The notes beneath the pieces are model-generated. The model was not told the DNA's origin, searched no databases, and saw only the letters and a program-made list of their open reading frames with translations. Made by a program: the position numbers and the translations under genes. From Psettodes erumei (Eukaryota > Chordata > Actinopteri > Pleuronectiformes > Psettodidae), in contig JAFBJZ010000608.1 of NCBI GenBank assembly GCA_016785225.1, forward strand, positions 868,001 through 932,000: a DNA stretch of 64,000 bases. Reading direction: 5' to 3'. Positions within the stretch are counted from its first letter, which is position 1. Each line of letters begins with the position of its first letter. Below, piece by piece: positions 51,640 through 63,319 of the stretch.

Positions 51640-51845
51640 TGTAATTTTTCACCCTGCCGCGCGACTGCGCTCGCGCATTTGCAAATGCGTTCACGCCTCT
51701 TGCTGTCGATGGATAGGCACCTGCGCCTGCCCAGCCCCGCCCACACCGGAGGCGGATTTAAAGGTGATGGGATTGACATCTCGTGAAATGTTAGCGAGGA
51801 GAGGGAGCCATATATATAACGCGTCAGCATGCCCCGGTGGCGGCA
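51640..51845 (+). promoter_or_regulatory. Possible alternative promoter in intron 1
   Basis: A CpG-rich stretch has a GC box CCCCGCCC (51735-51742) and, 70 bases later, a TATATATAA box (51811-51819) followed by GC-rich DNA. The arrangement resembles a TATA promoter, but no recognisable first exon follows. The AT repeat alone could explain the box. Confidence 0.2.
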
Positions 51846-54539
51846 GCGGTGGGGGGGCTGTGCTTGTTACCGGGGTGTGTCAGGTGTTAAAAGGATTGTC
51901 ATGTTGTTGCAGATAATGCAGCGTAGCCGCTTGATTTACAGCTGCGATGAGAGGCGAGGCTTTCTGCTTGGACCGCCCCCCCGCTGGGAACTCACAGAGG
52001 CGCTTAAATCTTTGGGTTTTTCCTTCCCTCCGTCTGCTCAAAACGGACGTTTCTCACGTCCAGGAACATCTGGGGGATGATTTTAAAGTCAGTGTGTTGG
52101 AAGCGAGGATGGGAGATGCTGAGCTTTTGGAAAACAATAACATAACCATTTAAGATGAGAACACATGCAGCGATTTGACTGTTTGTGTGGAGGTCAGCTG
52201 TGCAGGAAAACAGAAGTTCAACCTTTTGAAATCCCGCTTCTCACCTCACTTGGGCTGTGATGGAGCGATTTTGTTGCTTGCTAACTGAAAAATGCACAAA
52301 TATAAGACAGAAATTTAGCCATCTTCTGGTAGCTCGGGTGTTCACACAGACTAAAGGGCATTTTCAGCTTTATGCAGACGGCAGGTCTCCTGCAGGAGGC
52401 GGGTCACAGCTCCACTTTACTCAAACTAATGGTCAACGAGGTGTGAGAGGAATAACCTGAAATTTTGCACGGCTAATTCTTTCTTCTCGGGCTTCTCAGA
52501 CCGGCTCTGATCAGGGAGTTGGGGGGGGGGGTCACATTTTAATACATGCCTGAGCACTGTGAGCCCCTCCTCAGTTCCTCCTCGCAGTGGAGGGGCTAGC
52601 CGCCCTCCGGAGAGCTGTTCTACATACGGCGGACAAGGAGCGAAGCCTGCTGAGACTCCACACCATTTATCTCTCAGCTGCAAGGTTGGGCATGGACTAA
52701 TTGACTGAGCTGTGTGTGTGTGTCAGTCCTGGTCCCTTGAAGCACGGTGCATTAGTAGAGCTTGAGATGATAGGATGTGGTAAAGTGAGGGAGACCATCA
52801 GGGGGGTGGGGGGGCTTGGATAAAAAGCTCTCCTGTAAAGTAAGTTAGAGGCTCCGGCTCTCCGAGACCGACCACACAGCTGATGCCGCGTTTACAGGAA
52901 AATTCTGCTTCAGTGCACATCTTTTCTCAGTGTTTGGACCATCATGTGTTTCATTTATCATATTTCATGTACGCAAATGTGAAGTCCATGTTCTGTTAAA
53001 TAATGAATACATTTTCACTTTATTTGTGAGACAAATGGGAAAACCATGCGTGCACAGCCGCCGCAAGCACAGCAGGTCAAAGTTGAACCGGGACGACGGT
53101 CTGCAAACCGTGATCGATGTTCACCACCAACAGTTTGGCTCCGCTCCCCTCCTTCTTCTTCCTCTTCTTCTTTTTTTCCCCCCCTTCCACGTCAGCATGT
53201 TCCCAGATCTCAGCAATTAACTTGGTGAGTGCGGTGTTATTACACCGAAAAGGACCGAGGGCCAGAAACGAGGAAAATTAGGCCGAGCATAATAATCTTT
53301 TAAGCGTGAGTCGCCGTCCTCGTGTGTTGCGGCGCTCCCCTCACCGCTCTGCTCTGGACTTTATCAACACATTGTTTGACTTGGCCTCCTCCCAATGTAA
53401 GCCCAAGTACAGCACGGAGTTGGCCGTCTCACCGTCCACAGGGAGAGGTTTGAGGCCGGCGTGTGTGTGTGTGTGTGTTCATGGGCACATTCTGCGGAGG
53501 GGGGGCTGGGGTGGGGGTGGAAGCACCTCATTCTCCTGGACCAGGAAGCTGTGAATCACGCTGGCTCTTCCTGGAAGGACCCAGAGGGAGCCGGGCTCGG
53601 CCGGACTCCGGCAGGCCGTCTGAGCCTGAGCCCGGCCTCTCGCTGACACCAAGCTGGTGGGGTGGGGGCGATGGAAGCTCACCCTCGCGAAGGCAGTGAG
53701 GGGGGAAGGGGGGCACGCCTCCCCCCCCCCGCTCGTCAGGCTGGCACGCCGCGGGCGTCTTCCTGCACTGGAAAGTGCTTTTCAGCTTTGGCTTCGGCTG
53801 TGGCTCGCACCAAACGACCTCAGCCCGCGCAACTTGGAGAAACGAGATTTTATTGATCGGATGCAAATAGCAACAAGGTGGGCTCCGGTAGCGCTGCCCT
53901 GTCAGTGCATTTGAAGACTAAAATTTTCATCACCAATGCAGCTAGTTCAAGTTTGAAGGCTTTCAGTACGGCGTGCTCACCCAGCTAAATATAAAGGTGT
54001 CAAGCTGTCACCTGCCTACGCTGTCACAGGCCTCGATTAGTTCATGGAAATCACATTCTCCCCCATCTGAGGTGGCGAGCATACGGGCATGTAAGCTGAT
54101 ATTAATAGTGGAGCTGGGCTGGTGCTGCAGGGTGTCCACACCTTCCTGTTTTCTCTTTCTTTGTTTTGGCCCTGCGCTGACAGATTTACCTCTGGAGGAA
54201 CTCCAGAATCTGAAAGGGAAAAATGGCTTCCATTGTTCAAATGTGGCTCTAGTGGAAAGAAAACAGAGGCTTTTCTTTTTTTTTTTCCTCCTTCTTCTTT
54301 TTTTTTGGAAGAAAATAACAAGGGGGTAATAATGGATTGCGATATCAATAGTATAAACAACCTTGTCATTGAGACATGTGTTTGTTATTTCTAAAGGAAA
54401 TTGAGAGGATAGAGTTGTTTTTTTTCATAGAAGTGTTTCTCTGGGCGAAAGCATAAAGCCTGAGTGAGTGAGTTTTACTTGCTTTGAGGAGGCTCTCATT
54501 TCTGAGTCTCTGAAGACGCTCGCTGAGCACCGGCTTTTG

Positions 54540-54760
54540 ATAGGAATCAGCTGTAAGAGGGATGGATATTGCTGCACGCCGTCAGATAACTTTAACAGTC
54601 TTCTCTCCCCACAATTCTCCCGTCAAACTCCGCTGGGAAATTAAGTCAGGAGAAGTAACCGCTGAAGTTATCCGACGCCCGTCTTAAAAAGCGAGCGCTC
54701 GCTGCGTTTTACAGGCTTTGGCAGGGGCCACGGCGGCAGCAGCATTGAGACATCCACGTT
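54540..54760. promoter_or_regulatory. Candidate conserved non-coding element (intron 1)
   Basis: Unique sequence with CAGATAACTTTAACAG, GGGAAATTAAGTCAGG and GTTATCCGACGCC phrases, then GC-rich GCGAGCGCTCGC (a 12-bp palindrome). No coding frame. Confidence 0.25.
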
Positions 54761-54999
54761 CAAAGAGGTTGTAGCATCAGCTGGGAAAGATAAATACACA
54801 CTCCGGAGATGCATTTGACAACTCATTGAGAGATTTCATCTGAAGCCCCCCCCTCCCTCTGAATGAAATAAAATTTGGACGTTTACTAAAAATAACCACT
54901 CAGATAATCATAATCTTCCTCGCTGCCGATCTGGCGCAGATAAAAAAACTATCCTGCCTCTGACTTGAACTCTACACAGCATCGCTCAGGGCAACAAGT

Positions 55000-55200
55000 C
55001 GAGAGATGCAACACTGTCCAAATATTACTGGAGTTCGCTCCGTCTGCTGATTGATAAAATCCCTGTGGTTTCCAGCATTTTCACCGCATACGGAAAAGAT
55101 GTGGTTAGATTGGCTGTAAAAGATTTGTAGAACGCTATTAGGCTTTACGGTTACATAATACAATTCAAATGTCTAAATCAAAAGACTGTTCCCGTCTAAT
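55000..55200. promoter_or_regulatory. Candidate conserved non-coding element (intron 1)
   Basis: Unique stretch with CAAATATTACTGG, GCTGATTGATAAAATCCC, GATGTGGTTAGATTGGC (RUNX-like TGTGGT) and CGGTTACATAATAC. No repeat and no coding frame of note. Confidence 0.25.
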
Positions 55201-56284
55201 CCTACCTCACTCTAATCTTTGGAGCCTTAAATCATGAATCGTGGTGAGGAGTGCGGCAGCTGTTGAAGATTTTTCACCGTAATTACGCGACAAATCTTGA
55301 AATTACCTCCTGTGCTTGGAGCGTGCGGAGCACTTAGCCAAGCCCCAGGCTTCCACGCGTGTTTTTATATCGGGAACACTCAAAAGTTTGTAAATCTGGA
55401 TCTGCAACAGTCATTATTTCACTGCTGTAAGCTCATGAGGAAATTACTAGAAAAATGGGTCTTAACTTGCACCAAATGTTATTCAAATTTGTTCCATTTT
55501 GACATAAATTGGAAAGAAATAGGACTAAGAACAGAACGGTAATCAGCATATATCAAATGCAATGTAGTACATATTATTTACTATAATTATTTTAGCCACG
55601 GTTGCCACATCTGCAGACATTCGCTGTTAGCGTGTCGGCTGCAGAAGTCTGCAGATGCCGCGGGGCCACCGAGTCCAGAAAAACTCCCAGCGCTGACGTC
55701 TTTCTTCTTCCTGGAGGATGGATCAGCCCGGTCCTGTTGTGGTTCGCATGTCGATAGAAAACATGTCCAGTATGGATTATTCTAGATTTATCCATCACTC
55801 AAATGTTTCGCTGAGATAATCTAGGCCCGCATTAAACTGGTCCCTCCAGCGCCGGGAGTATTGCAGTTAAGATATCGTGCCCCCCAAATGTCAGTACCTG
55901 CACTGTGAAGCCTCAGAACACAAGCCCCCCCCTCGGCGCCGAAGCCCGAGGCATCACCCGCGCTCTGTCACATCCTTAGAAAGTTGTCGAGTCTTAGTGG
56001 CGCAGACCCGAAGGCTTAATGTCAGCAAATTAATTATGGATTCACCCAATTAGTTCACAAACTACACTGTGTTCCAGGGAAAATGATCATTCCCCCGAAT
56101 GACTTGTCTCTTCAGTCTCTGCCCCATGTGTGCCTCTCTCACAAGTGTGTGTTTGTGTGTGTGCATGTGCTGGCCAGCATGTGTGAAGCGACACGCAGCA
56201 GGCAGGTAGCCTGACCTTTTTAATTATTCAATCTCTTAAACTCATCCTCAGATGCTCGCTCTCTCTGTCTCGCTCCCTCTCCCC

Positions 56285-56312
56285 GTCTATCTTTCTCTCT
56301 CTCTCTCTCTCC
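56285..56312. repeat. (CT)n-rich microsatellite
   Basis: An imperfect CT repeat in a longer pyrimidine-rich stretch (56255-56330). Confidence 0.85.
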
Positions 56313-56472
56313 CTCTTTCTCTATGTGATTTTTTTTCTGAATTGCAGCTGAAAAAACAAAAACTGATGCAAAACCGAGAAGAGCAGCGGATCCTTATGAT
56401 TGAGAAAGGACAACCAGTGCATTGTTTTTAAATTGTGGCAAGTAAATGACAAAAAAGTGTGTTGTGCTGTAC

Positions 56473-56498
56473 TCCCCCCCCCCACCCCCCCCACCCCT
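56473..56498 (-). repeat. C-rich tract (minus-strand G-quadruplex)
   Basis: Three long C-runs interrupted by single A bases. The minus strand could form a G-quadruplex. Confidence 0.7.
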
Positions 56499-58659
56499 GC
56501 GGACAGTGTTCCCTGTGTGTCGCTGATGCTGACGACAGTTTGTGGGGTGCGATTGTGTTTGAAGCGGAGTCGTCCTTGGCGGTGGGGGGTGGGTGGGCAG
56601 AGCCGGCCGTGGCAGATATGGATTCCCGTACACAAATATTTCAGTGAGCTGTGGCCCCTGAGGACGGGGGTTTTATTGATCATCTGACTTTTAATGCCTC
56701 TTAAATATTAAGATTCATGTATGTGACCTTTGTGTTTGGATTAAGAGCCTCTCAGGTTCAGCGTTTCTTTGTGCCACAGTTTCAGGTGGGCTTTTCTTAT
56801 TTTAGAAAGTCAGGGCAGGAGGTTTTTTTGTCAGTTTTGCGACCCGTCTACTTGTAACTGGCTGACCAAATGATTGCAGCAGAAAAAGGACGGGAAGAGA
56901 CTGGGAAGGTTCGGCCACTGTGTGGGTCTTGTTAGCCTTTGTGAGCGCTCTTTTTCTCTACTTCCCTCCCTCTCCTTCACTTTCACTCTGTGTGTCACAC
57001 ACACACAGAGTCCAGGAAGTGGGCCTGGAGATTGATGACTCGGTGTGAGAGACCTCAGAGGGAGCACCACCACAGAGAGACGGGTGGATGAACATGAAGG
57101 AGGAGGGATGGAGCGAAGAGCTGAAATGAATCAAGTAGTGATTCGGGGTGAGGCCTCTCCAGACGGCCGCCTCGCTACTGCCACCGAGTCAAAACAACTC
57201 CTCTGGGTACCTTCTAAACTCCAATCAAGTACATGGACTTGACACAAATCAATTATCTCAATATCATAGTTCTGTTATGCTGATGCTGGAGTGTTACGAG
57301 CTTCCCGTTCCTAAAAATCAAGATGTTAAAACGTCAGGGTCTTGGTTTTTGGGTGCTGCACATTTAACGTGTTTAGAGCAAAAGCTTCTCTTCTGAGCCA
57401 TCAGCGTTGGAACGAGCGAGATGCGAGCTTCAGCGCTCGTCTGGACGTCTAAATGTGCTCTCAGGTTCAGCCTGCATACGCCCAACTGTCACCGAAAGCA
57501 ATAAAGCGTGGGCCCCGTCTGTGGGGTTGTCAAGAAGCATTCTGGGAAACCGAAGAGAAGAAAAAACAACACGCAAGTGGAGAGAAAAACGAGCGAGCGG
57601 CTGATGATGATTGAACAGACAACAAATACCCTTTAAGTGACTGGTGACATATTTATAAGGTGCTGCAAAGTGCTCTGTTTATTTTCCCAGCGTGATGGGT
57701 CTGTGTGGTCCCGAACCAGCGAGACGCGTCCCCGACGCTCGCCGGACGTTTTTCACAGCGTCAGCGCTTCCTGAGAGGAGGAGGTGCGTCTGGCTCCGGT
57801 CCTGGACGAGCGCGGCGTGGCGTTTGCAACATTTAATCCCTCTGGTGTTGCAGTAGATTTTCTCTAATTCGCCAAGATGCTGATCCTCGCTGTGCTCTTT
57901 ATGCGCTGCCAGTGGAGGAATGCACACTCGCTTGTTTCCCGCTCAACAAAGATGCATTTTTAGCAAATAATTGCCTGCACGTCTTTCGCTGTTACTGAAT
58001 CGAACGCTTTGTGCAGCGACACTTTCAGCCTGCCCCGCATTTCTAAACTTCTTTAACACTGATGTGTTTTACGAGACTGATTGAAGGTCAGAGGTGGTGG
58101 AGGATTTACAATTGCGTTACACTTTAAAAAAAAAAAAAAATTTGCTTGAGAAATTAATTTTTTGAAGTCTGGACTCGGAGGAGAGGCGAAGATGTGATGA
58201 ATTGTCACCATGTTGTGAGGAGGTGTAACTGAGTAGTTTTTAACTACCCTCTGTTGGCCTGAATGTGTCATTACACAACAGTCTGTCAACAGCACATCAA
58301 CTCCAGAGCCTCTTTTTGTGCGACGGTAAATCTCCCATCACGACGTCTTACAGCTTCCTTCACATTTCCTCAGATTGTTCGTCAGATGTTTTAGTGTTTC
58401 TGTGCTCGCTTTGTTTTGAAGGGGTTTGAGGGCAAAAAAAAAGAAACACAAAAAGTAGAACTGCTTATTTGTCTAAGTCGAGACTCCTCAAATGTGGCCG
58501 CGATCAATGAGGAATGTGACGAGTGCCGATGGCGCTTCAGACGAGTGTGTGGCAGTGAATGAAAACGCACCTCAAACAGGAGCAAAGTGGAGCGTTCAGA
58601 GCTCGGAAGCTCCGTCATTTTAAGAGCAAATAGGCCACTTTGTCACCAACGGTATCACA

Positions 58660-58663
<4 letters not shown>

Positions 58664-58692
<29 letters not shown>
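58664..58692. repeat. (GT)n microsatellite
   Basis: About 29 nt of GT repeat, 216 bases upstream of the ctbp2 exon 2 acceptor. Confidence 0.95.
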
Positions 58693-58694
<2 letters not shown>

Positions 58695-58912
58695 CACTGA
58701 TTTTCAGTGTATCTATCGCCTGCAGCTTCCCTGGCTCTTTGTGAGCAAGAGACTGAGTGACTTTGTAGTCAAGGACTCTTTAATGCCTCCCTGTGTCACA
58801 GATTTTTTTATTTTGCACTTGTACATCAATAATCTACGTGTGTGTGTGTGAGTGTGTGTCAGTGCGGTATTTAACCGAGTTTTTTCCATATTTGCGTCTT
58901 TCTCGCAGGTGT

Positions 58913-58960
58913 ATGCGCCGAGGCGGTATGCCCCGGGGAATAGTGCTGACAGTGCACTAG
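58913..58960 (+). other. Upstream ORF in ctbp2 exon 2 (15 codons)
   Basis: An ATG four bases into the exon opens a 15-codon frame ending in TAG at 58960, with an internal in-frame ATG at 58928. It is not in frame with the CtBP2 start at 59073. If this exon is used, ribosomes would meet it before the main start, so it could lower translation. It is too short to imply a functional peptide. Confidence 0.5.
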
Positions 58961-59072
58961 GAGTCTGAACCTTGTCAGTGTTTGCGGCCGAGGAGGAGAG
59001 GTGCCCTGCTGTGCCGAGCCGTGCTGAGCCGAGCTGAGCCGTGCCGTCCTGCGCCGTGCTGTGTTCGACGCC

Positions 59073-59130
59073 ATGTCCCTGACCGATAAACACAAAGTGA
59101 AGCGGCAGCGGCTGGACAGGATCTGCGAAG
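59073..59130 (+). CDS. ctbp2: C-terminal binding protein 2 (CtBP2), first coding exon, partial
   Basis: Seen: the ATG at 59073 opens MSLTDKHKVKRQRLDRICE plus the first base of a Gly codon, then a GTAAAG splice donor at 59131. Start choice: -3 is G, and in-frame stops lie upstream at 58941 and again before the ATG, so no N-terminal extension exists in this exon. Known: vertebrate CtBP2 begins with an almost identical 20-residue segment spliced in the same phase onto the dehydrogenase-like body. CtBPs are nuclear NAD(H)-binding corepressors of the D-2-hydroxyacid dehydrogenase fold that recruit chromatin modifiers to PxDLS-motif repressors. This segment supplies the basic patch for nuclear retention; Lys6, Lys8 and Lys10, acetylated in mammalian CtBP2, are all present here. 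The rest of the protein lies beyond the window. Some vertebrate CtBP1 forms share a similar start, and teleosts can carry duplicated ctbp2 genes, so the exact paralogue is not settled. The CtBP family assignment is firm. Confidence 0.85.
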
Positions 59131-60390
59131 GTAAAGTTAAGTGTCTATCCTGAAGCTTTTTCTTTTTTTCCTCGCAGTCGCACTTTCTGCAGTTTCCTGT
59201 ACACTTTTTTCCCAGCAGGCACTGCAGTTCAAAATGCCCTTTTTAGTACAAATCATCGCGGATTGGGATTCCATGGTTAACTGAACATAATCAGGGTGCA
59301 ATATTGACACTTTGTGCCTCCAGGTTGACCAGCTGGTAAACTTTACGACTGCTATCATGAATAGAGGCAGCGATGTTTATATCTGTAGCTGCTTTTATCT
59401 CCCTCACTGACACAGTGTCAGCGCTTTACATCCCCCAGCAAACCCTCCTTATTGTTATTAGCACAACCGAGATGTACCGGTGATCAATACCCATCGATTG
59501 CTGTTATTTTCTCCTGGCACACAGCACACGTCCGATGCGACAGTAGCCAGTGTATAGATGTTGACCTGGAATGTAAACGAGGTCGCTGCTCTGCTCTGCA
59601 CTGTTTGTTTGCGTGGGAATGTTTTGCCGTGTGACTTATGGCTGTGGAGATTCTCTAAACATCGGCGCTCGGGTGAGATCATTGCGGGGGCTTGAACGGT
59701 TTCCATCCCGTCACGGCTGTTTGGAAGTAGCCAATTTTCCACCGTGAACTGCGGTGATTATTAGGCTTTAGGTTGAGGATTAGAGAGCGGGTGGTGTTGT
59801 GCTGAAGGGCCTGAACGAACAGTACAACAGGAGCCCCCCCTGCTGCGCACATAGCTACAAAGTTGGCCCAGGCAACAAGGAATATGAGCCTGCGTGGGTG
59901 TATAAAGTGCGTCTGAAGCTTTGCGGCTGTGCATTTTTAAACCCACTTGTTTGACTTTGCCCAGCGCGCGTGTGCATGCATGTGTATTTGTGTGTCTGTC
60001 AGACTGTGTCCTGAGGTAAAATCATCCCCTCGCCGCTGTCTGCTTCCCCCAAGAGGCTTGTTAAGCCGCTGGGCCCTCCTGGAGCCGGCGCGGGGAGAGG
60101 CAGACATGACTGCAGTGCTGGAAAATGAAGCTAGACGCACCATTACCCCCACCGCCTGCGAATTTGTTTTGCAGCATGATGTAAGCACCTCGGCGTTGTG
60201 CGCGTGAAATGAAGGACATGCGTGCCGCATCCCATGTGAGCCCGCAGCGAGGCCCCAGAAACGCAAAAATAATTGCATAAGGGGAACACATTACTGTACA
60301 TTGTCAATATTAGTTACACAAAAAGAAGAATAAAGAAAACATTACACTTCATTCTCATACATGATCTACATGAGCTACTAACGAGCTTCC

Positions 60391-60520
60391 TCCAGCAGCT
60401 CGTTAGCTTAGCTTAGCACAAAGACTAGAAACAGAGGGAAACTGCTAGCCTTGCAGTAGCTTCATACATAGCGTACATATACGCGAGCCGTATCCATCTT
60501 CCCGTGTAAAGATTAGTTTT
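60391..60520 (+). repeat. Percomorph interspersed repeat, partial copy
   Basis: Contains TTAGCTTAGCTTAGCACAAA and GACTAGAAACAGAGGGAAAC followed by GCTAGCCT, the central part of the repeat whose outer parts are at 43928-44203. It lies within predicted ctbp2 intron 2. Its 5' side overlaps a perfect 10-bp-arm hairpin (CTAACGAGCT / AGCTCGTTAG, 60378-60406). Confidence 0.75.
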
Positions 60521-61499
60521 GTCAGTTCATAATTACCGAGTCATTTCGACATTACATCAGGCTGATAGGACTCGGCTGAAAGTCAACACTGTTACTCATT
60601 AATCGCCCGGCCCTGAAGGCGAGTCATAAAAATACTCATATTTCACAGCACAGGTGGATCGTTGATTGGTGGAAATCCTTCCCGATTAGAGCATCGGTCC
60701 GCGTCCAGCTGTTGCGTGTGTGTGAATCAGACATCTGAGGTAGTTAGCCGCTCCCGAGGGAACGCCGGCGAGTCTGCTCCGCTGGGCACGAGCCCCGAGC
60801 CCACGGGAGACGCACACACAGAGACGGTAACAGGTGTTGCTGTGATGCACGCAGAGCTGCCTCGTGGCGAGCGTACCTGCCGACGTTCCCCCTCTCTCTC
60901 TGTCGCACAAACACACACGCAGGCTCTCCAGATGGCCATCGCACAGGATCAGTGAATCAGTCCTCTGGCGGCCATTGTGAGGGCGTAAAGAAAAAAAACA
61001 GCTTGTGATTTGTGATTTGTTCATGAGCCAATGACCAGCCAAAGTTGTCCCGCTGATTGCATGTAGCGGCGCGATAAGGCTGCCATGGTGATTGTCTTTG
61101 TGGCGCAGGGAGAAGCGCGGGAAGGCTCCGCTTTGTGTTCAGGCGCAGGTAGGAAAACGCTCACCGGGGCGCATTTGGCTGCAGTTGAGAGTAACTCATC
61201 TTAGTCCAGGTTCACACTTAAGCGCAGTTTGGCGAACAGATACAGACCGTCTGGAGCTGCTCAGTCTCTTTGAAGCGGCAAATCTTGAGCGTTCCCTTTC
61301 AAGAACGTCTGCCGAGACAGCACGCTGTCCAACGGAGCCCTCGCCCTTGTTTTTGTTGTCTTCCTGACACTAAAAAACAACTCTGCGCGGCGTTGGAAAC
61401 TCTTTTGGACGGCCAAAGTGTAAATTGTGTTCTTTTTCATATTATACCATCGCCCACATTGATCGTGGCAGCGGGATCAGAACTGCAGTATCTAAGGAA

Positions 61500-61690
61500 A
61501 CCCGGTGGCTAGATGACAAGGCTGATTAAGCCAGTTAAGCCCTTGATATGTATTTAGCATAATCTGGCCTGTCTGCAAATAAGGAGGCAGGGAGCTGGTT
61601 GCAACTGTTTTTATCAAAAGCAGCTAGTTAGCTCAATCAAAGCGGCTGCTGGGAAGCATCAGCTTTAATTCAGCGTTATGAGGAGCGGTG
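61500..61690. promoter_or_regulatory. Candidate conserved non-coding element (intron 2)
   Basis: Unique sequence: GGCTGATTAAGCC, CTTGATATGTATTTAGC, TTTATCAAAAGC and CAGCTTTAATTCAGCG. It lies 2.4 kb after the first coding exon. Confidence 0.3.
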
Positions 61691-62939
61691 GAGGGGAGCT
61701 TCCTCCCTCTCTCTTTCTCTCTCTCCCTCTCTCGGGGTGGAGAGATTCATTTCTGTCATCTAAAGAGATGAGGAGGGATCCGCTGTGGCCCATGCCCCCC
61801 CCCACAGCCCCAGGTCCTTTCATGTTCTCAGCTTAATTTGAAGCTGAACCAATGTTTATCGTCCGGCAGCAACCGGCCGTGTGGCGGGGGGGGGCAGTTC
61901 GGCACCTCATCTGTTTTACTTATTTTTTATTTCTCTCACTAAGATTTTTGTTTATGCTCGTAGATTGCTGCGGTGCCCCCCCCCTTCCAGATCTAGTCAG
62001 ACAATGTTTTCATCAACATCTGCATTTTATTCTGGTGGTGTGATGTGACGGCGCGTCATGGATGCACAATTAGGAACTTCATTTATCCTTATTAGCTGCA
62101 GAACAAAGCACACAATTAGCTGTTCACTCCGGCATTGATCACTTTTGTTTAAAACCAGTCTGTAGGTTTATTTATGTTCAATCAACTTAAGGTATTTTCC
62201 GTAGGTGTGTGTTTTTTTTTGTTTTTTTTTTGGTGGGTCAGATAAATGAGTTGGTTATTTTGTTAGATGAAAAACATTCTCCAGGTTTTATAAAGAAAAT
62301 AAGTAAACCACACAATAACACACCAGGAGATACATATAACTCTATAATAGAGGATAAATAATAAAATATTTTTTTCTGTATTTCGGCTTCGGCCGCAGCT
62401 TAGCTGAGCATATTGTCAAAGAGTCAATTCATGTCACCAGACTCTTTTTTTCAGTCGAATCACATTTTGTGTTCTGTCCTTTCTTCTCCTTCCCTCCCTC
62501 TTCTCTCACTCAGCTGCACACTCCTCGTCTCTCCAAAAAGCAAGCGGGCTGTCGTCTCTCCCGTCTGTCTGCCCCATCTGTGATGCAGTATGGGCCGCTG
62601 GCTTCGTAATGATAGGCAGGAGCGCGCGAGGCGGCGCGGGGACAAACCCGCCCGCTAAAATGGAAGACAAAACTCTGATCGGTCGCCTCGCCGCTGTCTT
62701 GCCCCGCTGATAAAAAGGTTTGCTCGCTCTGCCCTCGCGGTCCACACGCTGCCTGAGATGCGAGGCGGCAAAGAGATGGAGGACAGCGTCTTCATAATGC
62801 AGCAGATGTTAACCCCCCATCCCCCTCCAAAGCCACTGGACCAGAATTGGTACCATGTGTTTTTTCCCTCTCCCCATTGCCCCTCCTTCCTCCCTCTTGC
62901 TTGTGTTGGAGCCAGAAAAGGCCCAGAGGCTCGTTAAAA

Positions 62940-63110
62940 CTTTAATATACTGTACAATCACAGTAATTGAGTAGAATTTTCAAGATCTTCCAGTCACGGT
63001 TTTAATTTATGAAGTCCCCATGAAAGTTTAATGGATCAGCAGTTGTAGAGTCGCAGCTATGTAAATCATTCTGCAGCTATCTCTGCCCACGCTGCCTGCC
63101 AAGTCCCGCC
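62940..63110. promoter_or_regulatory. Candidate conserved non-coding element (intron 2)
   Basis: Contains CACAGTAATTGAGTAG, CGGTTTTAATTTATG, CTATGTAAATCATTC (POU/octamer-like) and a repeated GCAGCTAT/GCAGCTAT context. Repeat-free and non-coding. Confidence 0.3.
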
Positions 63111-63319
63111 GTTAGCGTCCTGTGCCCTAGAAAGATGGCCAGATTGCTCCAAAGGCATGACTGTTGCCGGACGTCTGTTCAACACATTGTACCTAGAGGT
63201 CTTTCACAGAGCCGCGCGATTGGCTGCGAGCTACTGAGCCGAGCGCTGGCATGGATTGCAACGCCGCTCGCCGAACATCCTCTGCGCAAGTTCGGGGGTT
63301 TCTTTTCTTCTGTTATATA

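Larger units (their letters stand above)
27353..58908 (+). other. ctbp2: Predicted intron 1 of ctbp2 (about 31.5 kb)
   Basis: Runs from the GTAAGA donor at 27353 to the acceptor at 58908. No coding exon was recognised inside it. Open frames here are short, usually in low-complexity or GC-rich DNA, and match no family I know. The intron contains many microsatellites, G/C homopolymers, two recognisable interspersed-repeat relics, several repeat-free stretches that look like regulatory DNA, and a candidate recursive splice point at 40647|40648. Extra non-coding leader exons may exist and would not be visible from sequence alone. Confidence 0.5.
58909..59130 (+). other. ctbp2: ctbp2 exon 2 (5' UTR plus start codon)
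   Basis: Seen: a pyrimidine-rich acceptor ending in TTTCTCGCAG finishes at 58908, and the donor GTAAAG starts at 59131. This gives a 222-nt exon with 164 nt of leader followed by 58 coding bases. The leader holds a 15-codon upstream ORF at 58913-58960. At about 58995-59050 it has an imperfect repetition of GCCGAGC, GCTGAGC and GTGCCG units just before the start codon, which could fold or slip. Exon limits are inferred from splice consensus and the expected CtBP2 phase. Confidence 0.75.
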
